64,000 nt of DNA from NCBI GenBank assembly GCA_017623215.1, contig JAGAPO010000041.1:33305-97304 (forward strand), written 5' to 3'. A program made the translations under genes and the position numbers. Under the pieces are notes generated by a model that was not told the DNA's origin, did no database searches, and worked only from the letters and a program-made list of their open reading frames with translations. The stretch comes from Lachnospiraceae bacterium (GTDB lineage: Bacteria > Bacillota > Clostridia > Lachnospirales > Lachnospiraceae). Below, piece by piece: positions 27,377-35,325 of this stretch (position 1 is its first letter; each line of letters opens with the position of its first letter).

Positions 27377-27454
27377 GCCCGAAGGGGCGAAGAAGGTCCG
27401 ATTACGGCTGATTTCTGCGAACGGCCGTATCGGACCTTCTTCGTCTCTTCGGGC
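27377..27454 (+). terminator. Very long hairpin between kinase and importer genes
   Basis: GCCCGAAG (27377-27384) to CGATTACGGC pairs with GGCCGTATCG to CTTCGGGC (ending 27454). The stem has about 30 bp with few mismatches and a 14-nt loop. No T tract follows, so it is not a standard terminator. It lies 7 nt after the kinase stop and about 120 nt before the importer promoter's -10 box. It could end transcription by another route, or protect or process the regulator message. Confidence 0.55.
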
Positions 27455-27536
27455 CGGATGGATGAAAGAGTACCGAATCGAAAAAATATATAAAAAAGCC
27501 GGATAAGATGCGGCAAAAAATGTGAATATTGCACCG

Positions 27537-27582
27537 ATGTCACGTATTTACCCTTTTTTTGAGTCCTGCAAAGTGATATAAT
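27537..27582 (+). promoter_or_regulatory. Importer promoter with shared upstream element
   Basis: TATAAT at 27577-27582 has a poor T-run -35 (27554-27559). ATGTCACGTATTTACCC from 27537 sits exactly where the matching element sits in the regulator promoter (24349). Further upstream the two also share AAT.TTG with the same offset. This marks a common operator, most simply bound by the YesN-like regulator. Confidence 0.75.
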
Positions 27583-27634
27583 CTTAATATGTCAAGAGAA
27601 GAAAGAACTGGATAGTTATTGAGGAGGCGTGACT

Positions 27635-28603
27635 GTGACGAAAAAATCAACTGCCCTGAGAGTGGGCAAAAAAAAGACTTTTAAGGACAGGCTTCATGAG
27701 AGCCGGATTGGTTTTATGAAGAACTGGCAGCTGCTGGCGCTGTGTCTGCCGACGTTAATCGCGACGATTGTATTTGCGTACGTTCCGATGACGGGTGTTA
27801 TTATGGCATTTAAGAATTACCGATTCGTGGATGGTATCTTCGGAAGTGCCTGGAACGGACTTAAGAACTTTGAGTTCCTGTTCAAGTCGTCCGAGCTGTG
27901 GCGTATCACGAGGAATACCGTATGCTATGAGCTTACGTTCATGATTCTGGGAACCGTGGTGAACGTGGCGATTGCGCTGCTGGCATTTGAGATTGATAAT
28001 AAGAAGTGCCTGAAGTTCTATCAGTGTGTAATTCAGTTCCCGAGATTCCTTTCCTGGGTTATCATCGGTTATGTTACATGGGTTATCCTGGATCCCAGAT
28101 ATGGTTTCTTAAAGCAGATTATTGAATACTTTGGCGGTACAAACGTTAATGTATATACCAAGCCGGGTTACTGGCCGTTCATCCTGATTTTCTGTAAGCT
28201 GTGGGCGGGCGTCGGAGGCGGAAGTCTGATGCACTACGCAAGACTGATTGGTATTGACCAGGAGCTGTATGAGGCGGCGAAGATTGACGGTGCGAACAGA
28301 TGGCAGCAGACGATTCATATTTCGCTTCCTGAACTGATTCCGCTTATCACGATTTTCTGGATTCTGGATATCGGAAGTATATTCAGCGGCGATTTCGGCC
28401 TTTTCTATCAGATTCCGAGAAATGTTACTCAGCTGTATGAAACCACGGATATTATTAACACTTACATTTATCGAGCATTAGAGACCGGTTCTTATGCGAT
28501 GGGCGCTGCGGCAGGTTTTGCACAGTCGGTTGTCGGATTGGTTCTGACCCTGGTTACGAACAAGATTGTAGCCAAGATCTCTCCTGGTTCCGAGATGTTC
28601 TAA
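27635..28603 (+). CDS. ABC sugar transporter permease, LplB type
   Basis: This permease has 322 residues and about six membrane segments. Its EAA loop ([20 protein letters not shown]) is typical of LplB/UgpA-type importers for oligosaccharides. Two GTG codons lie in frame. GTG 27635 is chosen because GAGGAGG (27621-27627) ends 7 nt before it, while GTG 27629 would leave only 1 nt. It is the first gene after the regulated promoter and is followed by its partner 32 nt downstream. The N-terminus is strongly basic. Confidence 0.92.
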   Translation: MTKKSTALRVGKKKTFKDRLHESRIGFMKNWQLLALCLPTLIATIVFAYVPMTGVIMAFKNYRFVDGIFGSAWNGLKNFEFLFKSSELWRITRNTVCYELTFMILGTVVNVAIALLAFEIDNKKCLKFYQCVIQFPRFLSWVIIGYVTWVILDPRYGFLKQIIEYFGGTNVNVYTKPGYWPFILIFCKLWAGVGGGSLMHYARLIGIDQELYEAAKIDGANRWQQTIHISLPELIPLITIFWILDIGSIFSGDFGLFYQIPRNVTQLYETTDIINTYIYRALETGSYAMGAAAGFAQSVVGLVLTLVTNKIVAKISPGSEMF

Positions 28604-28635
28604 TGACTTAATTATTGAATAGAAGAGGGTTGAAT

Positions 28636-29559
28636 ATGCGAAACACATCATTATTAAAAAAAGGCAATCGTTATAAGATTGGAATACATATCTTCTTTAT
28701 CCTGTTTAGTTTATTATTCATCCTGCCGATGATTATGGTTGTGTCGGTATCGTTCTCAAGCGAGGATGCGGTTACCTCCACGTTCGGTGGTTACTCGCTT
28801 CTGCCGAGAGAATTCACGCTGGATGCTTATAAGCTGGCGTTCAAGAACCCGGAGACGGTTATCAATGGTTATATTGTAACAATCATTACATCCATTGCCG
28901 GTACCCTGCTGAATCTGATGTCAGCCGGTATGTGCGCATACGCGCTGGCAAGACCGAATTTCCGTTACAAGAAGATCGTTACCTTTATCGTATTCTTCAC
29001 AATGCTGTTCGGCGGAGGTACGATTCCTACCTACATTATTTATACTAAGTATTATCATCTGGGCAATACCATCTGGGTTTATATCCTTCCGGCACTGTCA
29101 GGAGGAGCCTGGAATATCCTGATGATTCGTACCTTTATGCAGAGCCTTCCGGAGTCGCTGTTCGAGTCGGCAAAGATTGACGGCGCGGCAGAGCTTACGA
29201 TATTCTGGAAGATTGGTCTTCCGTTATCCAAGCCTGTATTCGCGACGGTTGCTTTCACGGGTCTGATTGGCAGATGGAACGACTGGTCAACTTCTCTGGT
29301 CTATATTCGTGATTCCAGATTATACACCCTGCAGTATTCCCTGCAGAAGATTCTGAACGAGGCTGAGTTCCTGAAAGCACTGGTAAAGAATCCACTCTTC
29401 CAGAATGCCGGTATCGACATTTCAGAGGTTGCGGCGGAGCCGACAGAGACATTAAAGTATGCGATGTGTGTTATCGCGGCGGGACCGATGCTTGTCATCT
29501 TCCCGTTCTTCCAGAAGTACTTTGAGAAAGGTATGGTAGTTGGTGCTGTAAAGGGCTGA
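28636..29559 (+). CDS. ABC sugar transporter permease, LplC type
   Basis: This 307-residue permease has about six membrane segments and the loop LFESAKIDGAAELTIFWKIG, the LplC-like partner of the preceding gene. ATG 28636 follows AGAGGG at 28624-28629. An in-frame TTG at 28615 is rejected for lack of a ribosome site. As in other YesMN-linked importers, no ATPase gene is present, so a general sugar ATPase encoded elsewhere is presumed. Confidence 0.92.
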   Translation: MRNTSLLKKGNRYKIGIHIFFILFSLLFILPMIMVVSVSFSSEDAVTSTFGGYSLLPREFTLDAYKLAFKNPETVINGYIVTIITSIAGTLLNLMSAGMCAYALARPNFRYKKIVTFIVFFTMLFGGGTIPTYIIYTKYYHLGNTIWVYILPALSGGAWNILMIRTFMQSLPESLFESAKIDGAAELTIFWKIGLPLSKPVFATVAFTGLIGRWNDWSTSLVYIRDSRLYTLQYSLQKILNEAEFLKALVKNPLFQNAGIDISEVAAEPTETLKYAMCVIAAGPMLVIFPFFQKYFEKGMVVGAVKG

Positions 29560-29672
29560 GAAAGCCTGCGTTGTGGACGGACACACGGCCGGGGGGAAAC
29601 GGTCTGTGTGAGAATGTACAGTTAGGAAAGATGACTGGCAGGGCAGCCGGACACGGCGGTACAAAAGCGGTT

Positions 29673-29708
29673 ATAAGGGAATTCTTGCTGGCATAGGGAT
29701 TCCCTTAT
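29673..29708 (+). promoter_or_regulatory. Stem-loop before the binding-protein gene
   Basis: A perfect 10-bp stem (ATAAGGGAAT, 29673-29682, with ATTCCCTTAT, 29699-29708) and 16-nt loop lies in the 179-nt gap between permease and binding-protein genes, 31 nt before the latter's start. Such structures often mark RNA processing that lets the binding protein be made in excess. No promoter is evident nearby. Confidence 0.5.
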
Positions 29709-29738
29709 GATAAATATATCTATATGGAGGAGATAGTT

Positions 29739-31376
29739 ATGCAGAAAAGACGTATTGTTGCACTGGCACTCGCAGCGGTAATGGCAGTAGGAATGCTTGC
29801 CGGCTGCGGACAGAAGGACAATCAGGATGGCACGACCCAGTCTACGACGGCTGGAACGACCGCATCCACAACCAAGGCTTCTGAGGCAGGGACCACAGAG
29901 GCGACAACCGAGAAGGTAGAGGAGCTTGAGCCTTATACCGTGACCTGGTGGATATACGGCGAGGGCGGACAGGATGTCGACGCGGTAGATAAGGCATTCA
30001 ACGAGAAGCTCGCAGAGCTTCTTCCGAACACAACGGTTGAGTTCGTACGTGTTGCGGCAAGTGAGTACAAGGACAGATGGAACAAGGCACTGGCAGCCGG
30101 TGAGAAGATCGATATCGGCTGGTCCGCAAGCTGGGTAAACCCGGTTGCAAATGACGTTAACATGGGTGTTGTAACGGATATTGAGGATCTGCTGTATACA
30201 TACGGCCAGGGTATCGTCGAGGCAATTGGCGGTGAGGATGTTGTAGATATGCATCGTTCCGCAGACGGCAACGTGTACTTTATCCCCTGCTGGCAGGGCT
30301 TAGGCTCGAATCGTTCCGCGATCTACATCAGACAGGATGTCGCGGATCTGATGCCGGAAGGCTGGATGGAAGAGGCACAGGAGATCGCATTCTCGAACAC
30401 CGAGTTCACCGCGGAGTCCAAGAAGAAGCTCTTTGATAAGCTGGAAGAGATCTTCGAGGTGGCAGAGGCGAATGGTGTACTGGATAACGGTGCGATCGGG
30501 GTTCCTCATCGTTGGGGTATCACCAACAACGGCGTATGCTATAACGACTATACGATCACAGTAGTAGAGACAGAGCCTGGCGTATTCAGCGTATACAAGT
30601 GGTACGGAAGCGAAGTGCATCATCTGGAGTTTGAGACCAGCTTTAAGTGGCAGCAGGAAGGCTGGGTAGTAGAAACTGCCGGCGTTGAGAAGGATTGGGA
30701 GGATGGAACCTATATCTTCAGAGAAGAACAGGCACTGGATAAGAACTGGCTTGCAATCGAAGAGGCTTCCCATGGACTGGATGTGGACGGATTCCTGATT
30801 CAGGAGAATCTGATTCTGAATCCGGGCTGGGCAACCGGTACCGTATTCCCGAATACCGGCGAGAATCCGGAGCGCGCAATGATGGTTGCGAACCTGATCT
30901 ACAGCAATGCTGAGCTGTATCAGCTGTTAATCTATGGTATTGAGGGAACTCATTACACCACGAACACAGACGGAACCATTACGGTTCCGGAGAACAAGAC
31001 CTATACCGGTCCTTCGAACTGGACGGTAGGTACCTGTGCGAACTCTCTTGCAACGGATCCGGCGAAGCTGACTCAGTACACCGACGCATATGAGTTAGAG
31101 CAGACCGCAGTTGCGAACCCGTTAGCAGGCTTCTCGTTCGATACTACCAATCTGCAGACCGAGGCGGCGAACCTGAAGGCAGTTCGTGCCGAGTACAATA
31201 CTGTTGCAGCTGATGAGAACGGCAACTGGATCAATCGTTACAACGAGGCGATTGCGAAGTTAGAGCAGGCCGGCATTGATACCTATCTGGAGGAATTCGT
31301 AGACCAGCTGACTGAGTTTGTAGAGGCACGCGGCCTTGGCAAGGTTGTAGTTGTTGAGAATCCGGTTTGGGAATAA
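29739..31376 (+). CDS. Extracellular solute-binding lipoprotein (LplA/DUF3502 type)
   Basis: The 545-residue lipoprotein has signal QKRRIVALALAAVMAVGML and lipobox LAGC (Cys23), then a Thr/Ser-rich spacer to about residue 60. The binding domain starts at YTVTWWIYGEGGQD. The end (NPLAGFSFDTTNLQ ... YLEEFVDQLTEFV) matches the DUF3502 region of LplA-type proteins that work with LplBC permeases. It would bind the oligosaccharide outside the cell. GGAGGAG at 29726-29732 supports ATG 29739 rather than the ATG at 29724, which overlaps that site. Confidence 0.9.
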   Translation: MQKRRIVALALAAVMAVGMLAGCGQKDNQDGTTQSTTAGTTASTTKASEAGTTEATTEKVEELEPYTVTWWIYGEGGQDVDAVDKAFNEKLAELLPNTTVEFVRVAASEYKDRWNKALAAGEKIDIGWSASWVNPVANDVNMGVVTDIEDLLYTYGQGIVEAIGGEDVVDMHRSADGNVYFIPCWQGLGSNRSAIYIRQDVADLMPEGWMEEAQEIAFSNTEFTAESKKKLFDKLEEIFEVAEANGVLDNGAIGVPHRWGITNNGVCYNDYTITVVETEPGVFSVYKWYGSEVHHLEFETSFKWQQEGWVVETAGVEKDWEDGTYIFREEQALDKNWLAIEEASHGLDVDGFLIQENLILNPGWATGTVFPNTGENPERAMMVANLIYSNAELYQLLIYGIEGTHYTTNTDGTITVPENKTYTGPSNWTVGTCANSLATDPAKLTQYTDAYELEQTAVANPLAGFSFDTTNLQTEAANLKAVRAEYNTVAADENGNWINRYNEAIAKLEQAGIDTYLEEFVDQLTEFVEARGLGKVVVVENPVWE

Positions 31377-31400
31377 TCGAAAGGGATCTGTGGACGACAC

Positions 31401-31482
31401 GGATGAAGTAGTTTGATAAAGATAGAGACGCATGTATGAACGGGGACGGGAGTACATGCGTCTCTATTATCCGGAAATAGAG
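31401..31482. repeat. 82-nt intergenic hairpin repeat, copy 1
   Basis: Positions 31401-31482 and 32993-33074 are equal in length and differ at only four bases by eye. Each contains a hairpin; here AGAGACGCATGTA pairs perfectly with TACATGCGTCTCT. The two copies bracket the SASA-esterase gene. No T tract follows the stem. The 243-nt gap it lies in holds nothing else I can name except the next ribosome site. Confidence 0.85.
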
Positions 31483-31619
31483 GGAGAAGGACAGAAGAAT
31501 CGCGTGAGAAGGAATGCTTTTATGCGAAGCAAGTGGGACTGGAGGTCTGGGCACAGACGGTCAGAAGGAATGAGGGAAGACAGTGAATTGGAAATCAAAA
31601 CCTGAAGGAGGTTTCATAT

Positions 31620-32972
31620 ATGGACACGATGAGATATACAGGAATTCAGAACTGGCAGGTATTGCAGCAGATAGACGGTTTTGCAGGCGTGACGATCACA
31701 GGTGAGATCGATGGGTGGCTGAAGAATCCGGTGCTTGAAGCAGAGATATCCTGCGCCGCGGCATTCTACGGAGTCAGGCTGCAGATTGCGGAGGAAGATA
31801 CCGGAAGAGCGCTGACCCCGTGGGTCGAAGCAAAGGCGGAGAATGGCGTATGGAGCTGTGAGATTACCGGAATTCCGGTTGGAGGACTTTACTGTGTCAG
31901 ACAGCAGCTTGTGTTCTACAGCGAGGAGAAGGGCTTTTCCAATTGGGCGTTTGCGAATGTTGTGAAGCATATCGGAGTAGGAGATGTGTATCTGATAGCA
32001 GGCCAGAGCAACGCGGTAGGCTGGGCAAAGGGCCTTATGTATGATCCGGTGCAGCTCGGTGTCAGTATGTTCGAGCAGGGAAGCGGCTGGGAACTTGCGT
32101 GTCAGCCGATGGGAGGACGGGGAAGCGCGTTCTTTACCTTCGGAAAACAGCTGAATACCAGGCTTGGCTATCCGATTGGCCTGATTCCAAGAGCGATTGG
32201 CGGTGCGCCGATTACTGACTGGATGGACGGCGGCTGCCATATGGAGCGGCTTAAGAAAGAGGAGATTGGAAGAATTAAGGGAGTTCTCTGGTATCAGGGC
32301 TGTACGGAGGCCAATGATGGCGGCGAGTGCGACTATGCGGGGATGTTTGAGAACGTGGTGGAGCAGTTCCGGAAGAAATTCGAGGATGATACGCTTCCGG
32401 TTATTACCTTCCAGCTGAACCGTCTGCGCTCCTTCGACGCGTCCGGAGTCCATGACGCGGGCTATGACCGAATCCGCGAGATACAGCGGACGATGCCGAA
32501 GCGAATTCCGAACGTATACGTGCTTCCGACCATTGATCTGACCACCATGTCGGATTCAATTCACAACAGTATGGCATCCAACCGGTATCTGGGAGAACGG
32601 GCGGCGTGGTTCGCCATGGATGTGATCTACGGAAGGGATAAGATATATGAGGTTCCGGACATTGAGCGGATCGAACAGATCGGCGGGAAGACGCTAAAAC
32701 TGATTTTTCAGGGAATTACGAGCACATTGGATGCCTTCGGTGTCGCTCCGTGGGAGCTGTCGGTCTGCGCAGAGGATGCGGTTGGCGTGAATCCAATCGT
32801 CGGATACCGGATAGAAGGAAACCGGCTGCTTGTGGAATGCGAGCGGGCCTTGGAGGGTGAGGTATTCGTGAAAGCGCAGTACGGAAGCAATCCGAAGAAC
32901 GTGATCATTGACGCGGAGAGCCAGATTCCGATTCTGTGCTTCAGCAATGTTAAGAGTGAAAAGAACGTTTGA
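31620..32972 (+). CDS. SASA-family carbohydrate esterase
   Basis: This 450-residue protein without signal peptide is related to sialate O-acetylesterases and plant-glycan acetyl esterases (DUF303/SASA fold). Evidence is the nucleophile motif LIAGQSNAVGW with Ser130, GGAPITDW, GVLWYQGCTEA and the late SDSIHNS segment, whose Asp and His would complete the triad. N- and C-terminal beta domains flank the SGNH core. It probably removes acetyl groups from imported oligosaccharides. Inside a locus with GH95, GH2 and GH31, acetylated side-chain galactose is a plausible target. AAGGAGG at 31603-31609 precedes the ATG by about 10 nt. Confidence 0.88.
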   Translation: MDTMRYTGIQNWQVLQQIDGFAGVTITGEIDGWLKNPVLEAEISCAAAFYGVRLQIAEEDTGRALTPWVEAKAENGVWSCEITGIPVGGLYCVRQQLVFYSEEKGFSNWAFANVVKHIGVGDVYLIAGQSNAVGWAKGLMYDPVQLGVSMFEQGSGWELACQPMGGRGSAFFTFGKQLNTRLGYPIGLIPRAIGGAPITDWMDGGCHMERLKKEEIGRIKGVLWYQGCTEANDGGECDYAGMFENVVEQFRKKFEDDTLPVITFQLNRLRSFDASGVHDAGYDRIREIQRTMPKRIPNVYVLPTIDLTTMSDSIHNSMASNRYLGERAAWFAMDVIYGRDKIYEVPDIERIEQIGGKTLKLIFQGITSTLDAFGVAPWELSVCAEDAVGVNPIVGYRIEGNRLLVECERALEGEVFVKAQYGSNPKNVIIDAESQIPILCFSNVKSEKNV

Positions 32973-32992
32973 GGAACAGGTTACAACGAGGG

Positions 32993-33074
32993 GGATGAAG
33001 CAGTTTGATAAAGATAGAGACGCATGTAGGAACGGGGACGGGAGCACATGCGTTTCTATTATCCGGAAATAGAG
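32993..33074. repeat. 82-nt intergenic hairpin repeat, copy 2
   Basis: This is the second copy of the element at 31401. Its hairpin (ACGCATGT with ACATGCGT) is kept although flanking bases differ; one change turns a base pair into G-T. It lies 20 nt after the esterase gene and 50 nt before the first GH95 gene. An open frame crossing it (from 33005) is not a gene start. Confidence 0.85.
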
Positions 33075-33124
33075 AGGAAGGGGAGAAGAACGTGGGAGGA
33101 ATAGGAAAGAGGAAAAAGAGTACG

Positions 33125-35299
33125 ATGTCAAAGCTATGGTATAACACATGGGCAAAGGAGTGGAACGAGGCGCTCCCGATTGGAAATGGCAGAATCGGCG
33201 GCATGGTGTACGCCGACCCGCTGGAGGATGAGATTTATCTGAATGAAGAGACGCTCTGGAGCGGCTTCCCCTGCGGCGCGCCGTATGCGAGGAGCACGGA
33301 GCAGCTGAACGAGATTAGAGAGATGATTCGGAACAAAGAATATGACCGCTCCGATCCGGCCATCCTTGGGCTGACCGGAAGACAGGGTTCACAGATGTAT
33401 CTGTCGCTTGGAAGGCTCCTGATTCGCACGGATAATTTTAAAAATGACGGGGTGGAGTATCGCCGCGAGCTGGACTTAAAGGAAGCGGTGGTTCGGTCGT
33501 ACTGCAGTACCTATGATGCGAATTTTGCGTATCCGATTACCTATGAACGGGAGTATTTTACTTCCCTTGCGGACGATGTGCTGGCGATGCGGGTGAAGAC
33601 AAATTATGACTGGTTCTGCGCGACGATTGCGCTTGATATGCATCTGGATTATGAGCGGATGGATACGGAAGGGAAGAGCATCTTCGTGGAAGGAAGATGC
33701 CCGACGGACTACCGGCCGGACGATCCGGAGCATCTCTTAGAGATCGCGCCGGATAAGGAAAGCGTTCCGTTCTGCGCCGAGATTCGTGTGGAAAGCGATG
33801 GAAGGGTATACCGGATCGGTAAGCGTCTGAAGGTGGAACGGGCGAGCTATGTTACTCTGATATGTTCGATTGCGACCGGATTTGACGGATTCGATAAGCA
33901 GCCGATAAGCGAGGGAAGGCCGTATCGGAAGCTGTGCAAGGAACGCATGGAGCGTGCTCTGCAGTACGGCTTTGACGATCTGAGGAAGCGCCATGTTCAG
34001 GCGTACAAAAAGCAGTATGATCGTATGGAAATATGCCTTGACGGGGCGGATTATGAGGACATTCCGACGGACGAGAGAATCCGGCTTGCGGCAGAGGGAC
34101 GAGAGGATAATAAACTGACGCAGCTGCTCTTTGATTACGGCAGATATCTGCTTATCTGCAGTTCACAGGAGAATGGGCAGCCGGCGAATCTGCAGGGAAT
34201 CTGGACAAAGGATGTTCCGGCTCCCTGGAGGTGCAATTACACGGTGAATATTAATACGCAGATGAATTACTGGGCGGCGGAGCAGGTGGATCTTCCGGAG
34301 TGCCATATGCCGCTGATGCGTATGATAAAGGAGATTTCGACGCGCGGGAATTATTATGGCTTACAGGGATGGAGCTGCGGACATAATACGGATCTGTGGC
34401 GGTTCAACAGTGAGACGGGCGGCTCGGTATGCTGCGGGGCGTGGCAGATGGGCGGTATCTGGCTGGCAAGACATATTTACGAGCATTATATGTTCACGAG
34501 GGATGAAGAATTCCTGAAGGAGTATTATGGCGTGCTGGAGGGAATCTATGATTTCTTAAGCGGCTGGCTGATTCGGGATGAGAACGGATTGCTTACCACA
34601 AGCCCGTCCACCTCGCCGGAGAACGCATTCCTCTATCGGGGAATCAAGGCCTCCGCGGCGGAGGGAAGCGCGATGGATCTGTCAATTATTGCGGATTATC
34701 TCGACAATATGATTGAGCTTACAAAGGTGCTTAATAGGGACGCTTCCCGCTATGAGAAGATGCGTTCGGAATTAAAGCCCTTACGCATCGGAAGTGACGG
34801 AAGAATTCTGGAATACGGAGAAGAATTCGAGGAGGCGGAGCCTGGCCACAGGCATGTCTCCCACCTGTTCGGCCTCCATCCGGCCTGCACGATAAAAGAG
34901 GGGGATGCTCTTTACGATGCGGCGAAAAAGACACTGGAGTACCGGCTTGCACACGGCGGCGGTCACACCGGCTGGTCCAACGCCTGGATTGCCAATATGT
35001 ACGCGAGACTGAAGGACGGAGAAAAGGCGAACGGGCATATTCTTACCATGTTCCGTAAGTCGATCTATCCCAATATGCTGGATGCGCATCCGCCGTTCCA
35101 GATTGACGGGAACTTCGGAATCTGCGCTGCCATCTGCGAGATGCTTGTGCAGAGCCATGGCGGAAAGACCGTGCTGCTTCCTGCGATTCCTGCGGCGTGG
35201 AAGAGCGGATATGTGAAGGGAATGAAGACGAGAGAGGGAAAAAAGATAAGCTTCCGGTGGGAAGGGAATACGGTGTATGACTATCGGGAGAGAGAATAA
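33125..35299 (+). CDS. GH95 alpha-L-fucosidase/galactosidase, first copy
   Basis: This 724-residue cytoplasmic enzyme is of family GH95, inverting enzymes acting on alpha-1,2-linked L-fucose or L-galactose. It shows the full family layout: N-terminal beta domain ([16 protein letters not shown]), [13 protein letters not shown] with the catalytic asparagines, SPSTSPEN with the expected acid Glu, [21 protein letters not shown] and FQIDGNFG with the expected Asp. ATG 33125 is chosen because the second copy (38434) starts at the same residue and the upstream frame crosses a repeat. The ribosome site is weak. It is strongly similar to the gene at 38434. Fucose versus L-galactose preference is not settled here. 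Confidence 0.92.
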   Translation: MSKLWYNTWAKEWNEALPIGNGRIGGMVYADPLEDEIYLNEETLWSGFPCGAPYARSTEQLNEIREMIRNKEYDRSDPAILGLTGRQGSQMYLSLGRLLIRTDNFKNDGVEYRRELDLKEAVVRSYCSTYDANFAYPITYEREYFTSLADDVLAMRVKTNYDWFCATIALDMHLDYERMDTEGKSIFVEGRCPTDYRPDDPEHLLEIAPDKESVPFCAEIRVESDGRVYRIGKRLKVERASYVTLICSIATGFDGFDKQPISEGRPYRKLCKERMERALQYGFDDLRKRHVQAYKKQYDRMEICLDGADYEDIPTDERIRLAAEGREDNKLTQLLFDYGRYLLICSSQENGQPANLQGIWTKDVPAPWRCNYTVNINTQMNYWAAEQVDLPECHMPLMRMIKEISTRGNYYGLQGWSCGHNTDLWRFNSETGGSVCCGAWQMGGIWLARHIYEHYMFTRDEEFLKEYYGVLEGIYDFLSGWLIRDENGLLTTSPSTSPENAFLYRGIKASAAEGSAMDLSIIADYLDNMIELTKVLNRDASRYEKMRSELKPLRIGSDGRILEYGEEFEEAEPGHRHVSHLFGLHPACTIKEGDALYDAAKKTLEYRLAHGGGHTGWSNAWIANMYARLKDGEKANGHILTMFRKSIYPNMLDAHPPFQIDGNFGICAAICEMLVQSHGGKTVLLPAIPAAWKSGYVKGMKTREGKKISFRWEGNTVYDYRERE

Positions 35300-35325
35300 G
35301 AAAGAATCAGGGAGGAAGAGAACCA

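Noticed and set aside
33005..33124. 40-codon N-terminal extension of the first GH95 protein
   Set aside because: It crosses the second 82-nt repeat and has no counterpart in the second GH95 copy, which starts at MSRLWY.
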